From assembly GCA_044377005.1 (NCBI GenBank), contig JBILJV010000024.1:1-29598 (forward strand): a DNA stretch of 29,598 nucleotides, written 5' to 3'. The stretch is from JABMMZ01 sp044377005. GTDB taxonomy: Bacteria > Bacteroidota > Bacteroidia > NS11-12g > UBA955. The position numbers and the translations under genes are program-made. Positions 16,397 to 24,245 of this stretch are shown here, piece by piece. The notes beneath the pieces were generated by a model. The model had not been told where the DNA came from, did not search any database, and saw only the letters and a program-made list of their open reading frames with translations. Each line of letters opens with the position of its first letter. The stretch's first letter is position 1.

Positions 16397-16524
16397 TAAT
16401 TATTATAAAATAAATTTTAATTTTTTGAATCAAATAAATATAAAGTGTATTATTTTCGCGAATCGAAATCTCATTTATTCTGCATTGTAAACAAGTAACA
16501 ATTATTTAAACTTATTAAATTAAA
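16397..16524. promoter_or_regulatory. 128-base AT-rich gap with a weak Bacteroidota-type promoter candidate
   Basis: This is the first gap over 100 bases in the region and separates the unusual-acid genes from the amidotransferase module. A TTTG at 16424-16427 is followed after 23 bases by TATTTTCG (16451-16458), one mismatch from the TAnnTTTG -7 element known in Bacteroidota. The start codon would lie 67 bases further on. In such AT-rich DNA this could arise by chance, so I regard it only as a candidate. No terminator hairpin is seen. Confidence 0.3.
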
Positions 16525-18366
16525 ATGTGTGGAATATTCGGAATAATATCAAATAGTAATATCAATAAAAGTGATTTAAAGCTTTTAGCTCATCATTCAC
16601 AACAAAGAGGTAAAGATTCTAGCGGATTGATATTTTTAGATAATAATAAATATCAAATTTATAGAGCTGATTTTAGCATAGATAAACTTTTAGATAAAGC
16701 AAGACCATACAAATCATCTATGGTTTTAGGCCATAGTAGATTAATTACAAACGGGCTTTCTGACAATCAACCAGTAGTTAGAGATGATATATTTGTTCTT
16801 CATAATGGCATCATAGTAAATGACAATGATATTTGGAGTCATCTTTCTCAAGAACGTAAGTTTAAAATAGATTCAGAAGTTATAGCTGGAATAGCATTGG
16901 AACATATCCAAAATGAACGTTCAATTAATGAGCTTCCTAATGTTATTATGAAACAGTGTAAGGGCGTGGTTTCTTGTGCTTTAATCATAAAGAGTTTAGG
17001 TAAACTTTTGTTGTTTTCAAATAATGGCAGTTTGTATTTTGGTTCAAAAGCTAATAGTTTTTATTTTGCTTCTGAAAAATATCCTTTAAATCAACTAGGG
17101 TGTGAAAATATTTCTAATATTAACAATACTTTTCATATTGTTGATATACCAATACCTATAGATTTGTCCGTTAACTTAAAAGATTTTAATCAAAGAACTG
17201 AAAATTTGATTCCTGAATTTAGTTATGTTAAAAATCAAGAGTCTTTACTGGAGTATAAAAAACTAAATTTAAAAAGATGTACTAAATGCATTTTGCCCGA
17301 AACTATGCCTTTTATTAGGTTTGATGATCAAGGTATTTGTAATTATTGTCATCATTATAAAATTAGAAACAAACCTAAACCGAAAGATGAGTTGTTTAAA
17401 TTGGTTGAACCATATAGGAAATCTAATGGTTTGGAGTGTATAGTGCCGTTTTCTGGTGGTAGAGATAGTTGTTATGGTTTGCATTTAATAGTAAAAGACT
17501 TAGGTCTTAAACCAGTAACATACACATACGATTGGGGTATGGTAACTGATTTGGGAAGGAGAAATATCAGTAGAATGTGTTCGGAATTAGGTGTTGAAAA
17601 TATCATTGTTGCTGCAGATATCTCCCAAAAAAGAAAAAATATTCGTATGAATTTAGAAGCTTGGTTAAAATCTCCACATTTAGGTATGATGGCGATGTTG
17701 ACTGCCGGGGATAAGCATTTTTTTGGGTATGTTGAAGAGGTAAAAAAACAAACAGGTATACAATTGAATCTTTGGGGAATTAACCCTTTAGAAGTAACAC
17801 ATTTTAAAAGTGGCTTTTTAGGGATTAAACCCGATTTTGAAGAAGAAAGGGTATATAGTCATGGTGCTATTAAACAATTGCGATACCAATTAAAGCGATT
17901 TAGGGCCATGTTAGAGAGTCCTGGTTATTTTAATTCTTCAATATGGGATACATTGTCTGGAGAATATTACAGAAGTTTCACTGAAAAGAAAGATTACTAT
18001 CATATTTTTGATTATTGGCGTTTTGAAGAGGATTTGGTAAATAAAACTTTAGTTGATGAATATGGTTGGGAATTAGCAGTTGATACCACTACAACTTGGA
18101 GAATTGGGGATGGAACGGCTGCTTTTTATAATTATGTTTATTACACAGTGGCTGGTTTTACTGAACATGATACATTTAGAAGCAATCAAATACGAGAAGG
18201 ACAAATGACAAGAGAAAGAGCCCTTGAATTGGTTGAAAATGAAAATCAACCTCGTTATCAAAATATCAGATGGTATTTAGATACACTTGGTTTAGAATTC
18301 GAAATGGTTATTAAAATTGTAAATAACATCAAAAAACTTTATAGCCAAGATCAAATAATACCTTAG
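16525..18366 (+). CDS. Class II glutaminase fused to WbpG-like N-acetyl sugar amidotransferase
   Basis: Two modules are visible in 613 residues. Residues 1 to about 235 are a class II glutamine amidotransferase (Ntn) domain: MCGIFGII with catalytic Cys2, GHSRLIT (Arg72), LHNGIIVN (His93-Asn94-Gly95) and IDSEV (Asp116), all as in GlmS and AsnB. From about 250 comes a WbpG-like domain: a zinc ribbon with Cys252, Cys255, Cys272 and Cys275, and a PP-loop SGGRDS at 310-315 that would activate the substrate carbonyl with ATP. WbpG-type enzymes convert an acetamido group to acetamidino in LPS and capsule sugars, using ammonia from HisH via HisF. Those partners follow at 19658 and 20275. A built-in glutaminase is unusual beside HisH. 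Confidence 0.8.
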   Translation: MCGIFGIISNSNINKSDLKLLAHHSQQRGKDSSGLIFLDNNKYQIYRADFSIDKLLDKARPYKSSMVLGHSRLITNGLSDNQPVVRDDIFVLHNGIIVNDNDIWSHLSQERKFKIDSEVIAGIALEHIQNERSINELPNVIMKQCKGVVSCALIIKSLGKLLLFSNNGSLYFGSKANSFYFASEKYPLNQLGCENISNINNTFHIVDIPIPIDLSVNLKDFNQRTENLIPEFSYVKNQESLLEYKKLNLKRCTKCILPETMPFIRFDDQGICNYCHHYKIRNKPKPKDELFKLVEPYRKSNGLECIVPFSGGRDSCYGLHLIVKDLGLKPVTYTYDWGMVTDLGRRNISRMCSELGVENIIVAADISQKRKNIRMNLEAWLKSPHLGMMAMLTAGDKHFFGYVEEVKKQTGIQLNLWGINPLEVTHFKSGFLGIKPDFEEERVYSHGAIKQLRYQLKRFRAMLESPGYFNSSIWDTLSGEYYRSFTEKKDYYHIFDYWRFEEDLVNKTLVDEYGWELAVDTTTTWRIGDGTAAFYNYVYYTVAGFTEHDTFRSNQIREGQMTRERALELVENENQPRYQNIRWYLDTLGLEFEMVIKIVNNIKKLYSQDQIIP

Positions 18367-18435
18367 TTTTTAAACAAGTTATTTAACTTAAATTTAAAAT
18401 TTAATATATTAGTTAAATTTTAGTTGACTTAAAAA

Positions 18436-19641
18436 ATGCATTTTGTAATCGTAACATACACATTTCCCCCATCCAATGAAATTGGAGGAAGACGATGGGC
18501 AAAATTTAGTCAGAATTTATCTCGTTTAGGACATAAAGTAACGGTAATTTGTGCTGAAAATTCTGATAATGAAAAGTGTGATACAAGTGAATTTAATGGA
18601 ATAAAGGTAATATCCTTACCCAAAAAATATCCCAATTGGCTAACTGGCATTAATCTTACTTTAAAAGAAAAAATTTTATATTTTTTTATAACGCGCATTT
18701 ATAGTGTTTTAACCAACAAAAATTTATTTGATAAGGGTTTTGCATGGAAAAAATCCATGTTAGATACACTTGAAAAAGTACATATTGAAAACCCCATTAA
18801 TGTTTTGGTTGTTACCGGTGGTCCATTCTCATTGTTGTATTATGGCACTATTTTTAAAAGAAGACACAATAAAATTAAATATATAGCTGATTTTCGCGAC
18901 CCATGGACATGGGGATCCTTATATGGTATACCCAAATTAAAGCAAAAACAAAAAAAATTCCAACATTTTTCTGAGCTTCAAACATTAAAGTATGCAGATA
19001 TAATTTCTTTTCCTAGTGAGAGTATGGGTGAATTTCTTAAAAAACAATATGTGGAATTTTCCTCAAAATTATATTTATTACCTCATGCCTATGATCCTGA
19101 CAAATTTTCAACTTTAAATGAAAATACAGAAAGAAAAGGGTTTATTTATGGTGGTACTTTATATGATGGACTTGAAAAGCTTTTTATTCGTTTGGATAAA
19201 ATTATTAAAGAATATTCAAAATCAGAATTTAATTGGGAAATATATACAAGTACTTATTATCCTATGTTTGACAATAACTTCGCTAATGGTAAAATACAAA
19301 AATTTAACTTTATTCCAGAGCAGGAGTTGTTTAAAAAAATTAAAACTTCTGTTGCATATCTTGTGTTTTTCCCCGAAAGTGAAAAAGATTTAATTTCAAC
19401 TAAATTTTATGAAATTATTTATACCCAAACACCAATAATATATATAGGAGCAGAAGGAGCTGTTGGAAAATTTATTAGAGAAAATCGTGTAGGAGTTCAT
19501 ATACTACCAGAAAATATGGAAGAAGAACTTCCAAAATATTTTCATCAATCTGTCCCTTTTGAAAGTGGTTATTTTGATTTGTCAAAATTTAGTTTTCAGA
19601 AAGTTACACAAGATTTTATAGTAAAAATAAATTCAATTTGA
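18436..19641 (+). CDS. GT4-like glycosyltransferase, paralogue of the one at 21071
   Basis: The 401 residues begin FVIVTYTFPPSNEIGGRRWAKF, a GT-B glycine-rich N-terminal loop. VTGGPFSLLYYG and ADFRDPWTWGSLYG follow (residues about 125-165). The second domain has FIYGGTLYDG as its first strand and DLISTKFYEIIYTQTPIIYIG where GT4 proteins carry the E-x7-E region. ILPENMEEEL near the end recurs in the paralogue at 21071-22282. The gene sits between the WbpG-like fusion and hisH, so it belongs to this module. Its donor could be the amidinated sugar (inference). Confidence 0.72.
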   Translation: MHFVIVTYTFPPSNEIGGRRWAKFSQNLSRLGHKVTVICAENSDNEKCDTSEFNGIKVISLPKKYPNWLTGINLTLKEKILYFFITRIYSVLTNKNLFDKGFAWKKSMLDTLEKVHIENPINVLVVTGGPFSLLYYGTIFKRRHNKIKYIADFRDPWTWGSLYGIPKLKQKQKKFQHFSELQTLKYADIISFPSESMGEFLKKQYVEFSSKLYLLPHAYDPDKFSTLNENTERKGFIYGGTLYDGLEKLFIRLDKIIKEYSKSEFNWEIYTSTYYPMFDNNFANGKIQKFNFIPEQELFKKIKTSVAYLVFFPESEKDLISTKFYEIIYTQTPIIYIGAEGAVGKFIRENRVGVHILPENMEEELPKYFHQSVPFESGYFDLSKFSFQKVTQDFIVKINSI

Positions 19642-19657
19642 TAAAAGTAAAAAATTA

Positions 19658-20278
19658 ATGATAGCAATAGTAGATTATGGTCTTGGAAATCCTTTGTCAA
19701 TAAAAAATATGTTAAATAGGTTAGGGCATGATTCTTTAATAACACAAGATTATTCTTCATTAAATCATGCTCAAAAAATTATTTTACCTGGAGTTGGTCA
19801 TTTTAATAAAGGGATAGAGAACCTTAAAAAAAGTGGATTAGATATTGTTTTGTCGGATTTAGTGCTAAATAAAAAGAAACCAATTTTAGGTATTTGTTTG
19901 GGAATGCAATTAATGACTCAAAAAAGTGAAGAAGGCTTTGAAAATGGATTGTCCTGGATAGATGCAGAAACAGTTAAGTTTATTTCTCAATCAAATGAAA
20001 TGAAGATACCGCACATGGGTTGGGCTGATACAAGTTTCAAAAATAGTTTTATAGAAGACCATGATTTTATTGAAAATCCTCCTAGATTCTATCATGTTCA
20101 TTCTTACTATGTTAAATGTAAATATGAAAGCGAAGTAATGTGTAAAACACAATATTTTAATCAGTCATTTGATAGCGGATTTATAAAGGGAAATATCATG
20201 GGTGTTCAGTTTCATCCAGAGAAAAGTCATATTTTCGGTAAAAGATTTTTAAGTCAATTTGTAAATTGGAATCCATGA
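19658..20278 (+). CDS. hisH: HisH-like class I glutaminase of an amidotransferase module
   Basis: The 206-residue protein matches imidazole glycerol phosphate synthase subunit HisH: IAIVDYGLGNPLSIKN at the N-terminus, KIILPGVGHF, the nucleophile elbow ILGICLGMQLM with Cys80, and GVQFHPEKSH giving His186 and Glu188, so the triad is intact. HisH hydrolyses glutamine and passes ammonia to HisF. There are no other histidine biosynthesis genes here and the HisF partner lacks a catalytic Asp, so it is best read as the paralogue that feeds the WbpG-like amidotransferase rather than a histidine enzyme. It is coupled to hisF by an ATGA overlap. Confidence 0.88.
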   Translation: MIAIVDYGLGNPLSIKNMLNRLGHDSLITQDYSSLNHAQKIILPGVGHFNKGIENLKKSGLDIVLSDLVLNKKKPILGICLGMQLMTQKSEEGFENGLSWIDAETVKFISQSNEMKIPHMGWADTSFKNSFIEDHDFIENPPRFYHVHSYYVKCKYESEVMCKTQYFNQSFDSGFIKGNIMGVQFHPEKSHIFGKRFLSQFVNWNP

Positions 20279-21015
20279 AAAGAGTTAGAATTATACCTGT
20301 TTTAACGATTTCGGGCAATAAGTTGGTAAAAACCACACAATTTAAAAACCCCAATTACTTAGGTGATCCATTAAATGCAATCAAAATATTTAATGATAAA
20401 ATGGTTGATGAACTCATTATTTTAGATATTGATGCAAGTAAGCAAAATAAAGAGCCTAATTATAAATTGATTGAGGAAATGGCTGGTGAAGCTTTTATGC
20501 CATTAGGTTATGGAGGTGGTATAAAAACATTTGAACAAGCATCAAAAGTGTTTAGTTTGGGAGTTGAAAAAATTGTACTAAATTCAGTATTACAAAATAA
20601 TATCAATTTGATTTCAGAAATTGCTTCAGTTTATGGCAATCAAAGTGTAGTTATTAGTGCAGACATTAGAAAGAACTTGTTTGGGAAAAATGTTTTAACT
20701 TATTTTTCAGGCCAAAAAAAATCACAAGAAAATATAAAAAAATTATTGAATAGCTTTATTAAAGCAGGTGCTGGGGAGTTGATTATCAATAATATAGACA
20801 GAGAAGGCACTTTTAAAGGATATGATTTAAATTTAATAAAGGAATTTACAGATTTAGAAGTTCCTATTGTTGTTTTAGGGGGGTGTTCTGGACTTGATGA
20901 TATGAAAATGGCTTTGAAAAGTGGGGCTAATGCAATTGCTGCTTCAAGTGTTTTTGTTTATAGAAATTGTAATGTAGATTCAATTTTAATCAATTATTTC
21001 AATTTAAATCGCTAA
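20275..21015 (+). CDS. hisF: HisF-like ammonia-channel partner, Asp11 replaced
   Basis: Taking the ATG at 20275 (ATGA overlap with hisH) gives 246 residues beginning MKRVRIIPVLTISGNKLV. True HisF has Asp at position 11 as a general acid/base (P-C-L-D); here it is Thr11. Asp130 is kept in VVISADIRKN, and the phosphate-binding loops GYGGGIKTF and LGGCSGLDDM remain, as does NPNYLGDPLNAIKIFN in place of the GDP-V-E motif. This pattern fits the HisF paralogues that work with WbpG-type amidotransferases: they keep the barrel that channels ammonia but need not make imidazole glycerol phosphate. A TTG at 20266 would add three residues but is less likely. Confidence 0.85.
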   Translation: MKRVRIIPVLTISGNKLVKTTQFKNPNYLGDPLNAIKIFNDKMVDELIILDIDASKQNKEPNYKLIEEMAGEAFMPLGYGGGIKTFEQASKVFSLGVEKIVLNSVLQNNINLISEIASVYGNQSVVISADIRKNLFGKNVLTYFSGQKKSQENIKKLLNSFIKAGAGELIINNIDREGTFKGYDLNLIKEFTDLEVPIVVLGGCSGLDDMKMALKSGANAIAASSVFVYRNCNVDSILINYFNLNR

Positions 21016-21070
21016 TGTTTTTTCAATTGTTGTTTTTGGTTGAAAGTTTAATAAAATAAAAAATGTTTTG

Positions 21071-22282
21071 ATGAAAAAAGGTAAAATTTTAATAATATCA
21101 CATCTTTTTTTTCCTGAAAGTGGAATAGGAGGAAATAGATGGTATAAGTTTTCAAATGAATTGAGTAAGTATTTTGAAATAGATTTGTTAACTTCTTATT
21201 CCAATCTAAAGAAAAATTATGATTATTCAGAAAACATTAAAAATGTATTTCTTTATAAAAATTCTTATCCAAAAGTATTAGGTTTGATAAGTCATAATTT
21301 TATCCAAAAAATTTTATATAAAATCACTTTATTCTTTATAAATATGTTATACCCATCAAAAAACCCTTATGATAAAGGAATTTTTGATGAAAAATCAATA
21401 ACTAAAAAAATAAATGAATTGTTAAATAATAATGGATACGATTATGTTTTTATTACAGGTGCACCTTTTTCTTTGACATACATAGGAGTGTTAGCTTGTA
21501 AGGATAAAAAAGTTAAGGTATGGTCTGATCTTAGAGATCCTTGGACATGGGGTATCGGTTATGGCATGAAAATTATTAACCAAAAGAAATTAAAAACCGA
21601 ATTATTCAGAGAAGATTATGTAATAAAAAACTCAAATTTTATTTCTGTTCCTGTTGAGACAATGTACAGTCATTTGCAAACAAAATACCCTTGTTCTGTT
21701 AATAAATTTGTAACATTACCTCATGGCTATGATGAAACTATTTTGCCAAAGAATATAAAACAAGAATTAAATTTAGAGTTAGATCAAATAATCTTTGGTG
21801 GAACTATTTATAATGGCGTTGAATCTGATATATCATTGTTTTTTAAGTCATTAGAAAAAAGAAATAAACCATTTAATATTAATTTGTTTATTTCAAATTT
21901 TGATAAAACTATTCATATATATAAAAATGAATCAATACATTTTTACAATCTTATTTCTAACAAAGATTTTTTAAATAAAGTACATGATTCAAATTTCTAT
22001 TTGGCTTTTTATCCGAATGCATATAAAGATTATATAAGCACAAAAATTATAGAAATAATAATGGTGAATACTCCAATTATTTTGGTTTGTCCTGAAGGAA
22101 AACTATCAAATTATATTAAATCTAATAAATTGGGAATTCATATTTTGCCAGAAAATATAGAAAATGATATTAAGAATTGGGATTTAGTTATCAAAGATTT
22201 TAAATACAACTCAAATTTTGATGCTAAGGATTTAAGTTATTCTAACTTAACTCAAAAAATCATAGAAAAATTACATGAATAA
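21071..22282 (+). CDS. GT4-like glycosyltransferase, paralogue of the one at 18436
   Basis: From the ATG at 21071 (not the TTG at 21068) the protein has 403 residues and begins MKKGKILIISHLFFPESGIGG. It shares with the protein at 18436 the motif order IGG-x-RW-x-KFS, ITGAPFSLTYIG, SDLRDPWTWG, GGTIYNG, a D-x-ISTK-x-x-EII strand and ILPENIEN near the end. The two are therefore paralogues, separated only by hisH and hisF. Such copies often add different sugars of one repeat unit, or the same sugar at two positions (inference). It overlaps the next gene by eight bases. Confidence 0.72.
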   Translation: MKKGKILIISHLFFPESGIGGNRWYKFSNELSKYFEIDLLTSYSNLKKNYDYSENIKNVFLYKNSYPKVLGLISHNFIQKILYKITLFFINMLYPSKNPYDKGIFDEKSITKKINELLNNNGYDYVFITGAPFSLTYIGVLACKDKKVKVWSDLRDPWTWGIGYGMKIINQKKLKTELFREDYVIKNSNFISVPVETMYSHLQTKYPCSVNKFVTLPHGYDETILPKNIKQELNLELDQIIFGGTIYNGVESDISLFFKSLEKRNKPFNINLFISNFDKTIHIYKNESIHFYNLISNKDFLNKVHDSNFYLAFYPNAYKDYISTKIIEIIMVNTPIILVCPEGKLSNYIKSNKLGIHILPENIENDIKNWDLVIKDFKYNSNFDAKDLSYSNLTQKIIEKLHE

Positions 22283-23321
22283 AAGAATTTTTGGATTGGA
22301 TATACTCAGAGCCATTGCCATTATTATGGTGGTTATAGAACATGGATCAAGTGTGAGATATTTAGGTGCTAAAATGGGTACTTTAGGTGTAGAGATTTTC
22401 TTTGTTTTAAGTGGGTTTTTGATTGGTCAAATTCTTTTAAGAGATTTTGAACAAGGAATTAATTTTAAAAAGTTACTTCACTTTTGGAAAAGAAGATGGA
22501 TAAGAACCATTCCGGTCTATTATTTAGTGTTGTTTTTAAAGTTTATCATTGCTCCTGCAATAGGTTTTAAAATTATTTGGTATTTTTTATTCCTTCAAAA
22601 CAATATTGGAGGTATTGATTTTTTTGGTGTTTCATGGAGTTTAGTTATCGAAGAGTGGTTTTATTTACTCATTCCTTTTGGAATCCTCGTTCTATTTTAC
22701 AATAAGAATTTGACCAAACATAACATAGGGTTTTATATACTTCTGGTAATTGTTGCCATTAATATTTTAAGATACTTTTGGGTTGACATAAGAAATACAC
22801 CTTTTGGAGGCATAGTAGGACAAATTCCTTTAAGACTAGATACAATGATAGTTGGTGTTGGTTTTGCTTATCTTAAAAAATATTGGAGTCATATATTTTT
22901 ATGGCTTGCAAAACCACTTGGTTTTATTGTGGCAATTATTATTTTCCATTCATACGTTTATGCATGGGGTGTTGCAACAGAATTAAAGCAACTAGATACT
23001 TCTTTTTGGTTTAGAACTGGTCATTTTTTTATTTTGAGTTTTAGTATTGGATTATTGATTCCTTATTTAGACGCAGGTCAGATGCTTAATAATATTCAAC
23101 CTAAAAACCTGATTAGAAGAGTGATAACTTGGGTCAGTTTAATTAGTTATTCATTGTATTTAACACATACAGATATAGCAGGAATGGTTCAAAACAGTCT
23201 GTTTTTATCAAATTGGCAATTAAATAATTACTTATTTGCTATGGTAATTGCTTTTAGTTTATCAACTCTGCTCTATTTCTACTTTGAAAAACCAATATTA
23301 AAATGGAGAGATAGGAAATAA
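22275..23321 (+). CDS. Acyltransferase-3 family integral membrane O-acyltransferase
   Basis: The 348 residues are strongly hydrophobic, with about ten membrane segments. The N-terminus, FGLDILRAIAIIMVVIEHG, has the family's R-x10-H signature (Arg12 and His23), followed by TLGVEIFFVLSGFLIGQIL, the G-V-x-x-F-F-V-L-S-G-F motif of OafA/NodX-like proteins. WSLVIEEWFYLLIP is the conserved E-E-W-F-Y-L loop. Members add acetyl or similar groups to surface glycans or other extracytoplasmic acceptors, taking acyl-CoA from inside. No SGNH domain is fused. It is the second acylation system in the window, beside the MBOAT/SGNH pair. Confidence 0.88.
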   Translation: MNKRIFGLDILRAIAIIMVVIEHGSSVRYLGAKMGTLGVEIFFVLSGFLIGQILLRDFEQGINFKKLLHFWKRRWIRTIPVYYLVLFLKFIIAPAIGFKIIWYFLFLQNNIGGIDFFGVSWSLVIEEWFYLLIPFGILVLFYNKNLTKHNIGFYILLVIVAINILRYFWVDIRNTPFGGIVGQIPLRLDTMIVGVGFAYLKKYWSHIFLWLAKPLGFIVAIIIFHSYVYAWGVATELKQLDTSFWFRTGHFFILSFSIGLLIPYLDAGQMLNNIQPKNLIRRVITWVSLISYSLYLTHTDIAGMVQNSLFLSNWQLNNYLFAMVIAFSLSTLLYFYFEKPILKWRDRK

Positions 23322-23325
23322 GGGG

Positions 23326-24171
23326 ATGAAAATTTTAGTAACGGGCAGCAATGGTTTTATTGGAAGTTATTTAACACCATATTTGAAAAAAAATAACCAT
23401 AATGTTATTGAAATATCAAGAATTAATGGCTATAATATTTGTGATAAAAGCTCATTAGAAAACATTGATGAAGCTGATGTTATTGTGCATTTAGCAGCCA
23501 AAACATTTGTTCCTGAATCGTTTGAAAATCCTTATGATTTCTATGATATTAATTTTAAATCAACCCTAAATACATTAGAACTAGCAAGAAAGCTGTCTGC
23601 TAAATTTATTCTGATGAGTTCTTATTCTTATGGAGAGCCAGAATACATTCCTGTTGACGAAAAACACCCTCTAAAACCACATAATCCATACTCACAAAGC
23701 AAATTAATATCAGAAGATTTAAGTAAAAGCTATGCTAGAGATTTTGGTTTGAATATCATAGCTCTACGTGCATTTAATATTTATGGACCTAATCAATCAG
23801 AACAATTTCTAATACCTGAAATATACAAATATATTCAAAACAGAAAAGTGGTTTTAAAAGACCCAAGACCCAAAAGAGATTATATTCATGTCTTTGATGT
23901 AGTTTCAGCATTAAACAAAGCTATTTTATCAGATATTAATGGATTTAATATTTATAATTTAGGAACTGGAATTTCTTATTCTGTGGAAGATATTGTCAAT
24001 GTTTTTAAAAAAATAGTCCCTTTTAATTTTGATGTTGAATACAAAAATGAATACAGAAAAAACGAAGTTTTAAATACTGTAGCAGATATACATAAAATCT
24101 CAAGAGATTTTGATTGGACACCAAAAATTTCAATTGAACAAGGTATTCAAACCATTATCGATTTTAACTAA
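23326..24171 (+). CDS. NAD-dependent epimerase/dehydratase (extended SDR)
   Basis: The 281-residue protein opens with MKILVTGSNGFIGSYL, the G-x-x-G-x-x-G Rossmann loop. DVIVHLAAKTFVPES is the L-A-A strand, LMSSYSYGEP holds the catalytic Ser, and NPYSQSKL gives Tyr122-x3-Lys126. RAFNIYGPNQSE and KRDYIHVFDVV are the usual nucleotide-sugar binding motifs of UDP-sugar epimerases and dehydratases. It is shorter than GalE or RmlB (about 330 residues) and so could be a 4-reductase or an epimerase. An aggga-rich stretch (aaggggatg) before the start is one of the few Shine-Dalgarno-like sites here. The substrate is unknown. Confidence 0.82.
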   Translation: MKILVTGSNGFIGSYLTPYLKKNNHNVIEISRINGYNICDKSSLENIDEADVIVHLAAKTFVPESFENPYDFYDINFKSTLNTLELARKLSAKFILMSSYSYGEPEYIPVDEKHPLKPHNPYSQSKLISEDLSKSYARDFGLNIIALRAFNIYGPNQSEQFLIPEIYKYIQNRKVVLKDPRPKRDYIHVFDVVSALNKAILSDINGFNIYNLGTGISYSVEDIVNVFKKIVPFNFDVEYKNEYRKNEVLNTVADIHKISRDFDWTPKISIEQGIQTIIDFN

Positions 24172-24245
24172 TTAATGTCATTTTTTACTGAAATTAATAT
24201 ATCTAACGTTGTATCATATTTAAACCAATAATCAATCAATTAACT
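24172..24245. other. 74-base AT-rich spacer
   Basis: The gap separates the epimerase from the unrecognised gene at 24246. It is very AT-rich and holds no repeat, hairpin or convincing TAnnTTTG element that I can see. It may nevertheless carry a promoter. Confidence 0.3.

Noticed and set aside
16397..16524. Rho-independent terminator or small RNA in the 128-base gap
   Set aside because: No GC-rich hairpin with a T-tract is visible; the AT-rich sequence gives no support for an RNA gene.
20266..20274. TTG start at 20266 for hisF
   Set aside because: The ATG at 20275 gives the exact HisF numbering (position 11, Asp130) and an ATGA overlap with hisH.
19658..21015. hisH-hisF as part of a histidine biosynthesis operon
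   Set aside because: No other his genes are present, HisF lacks Asp11, and a WbpG-like protein is next to them.
21068..21070. TTG start at 21068 for the glycosyltransferase
   Set aside because: It is immediately followed by ATG at 21071, which is the more likely start.
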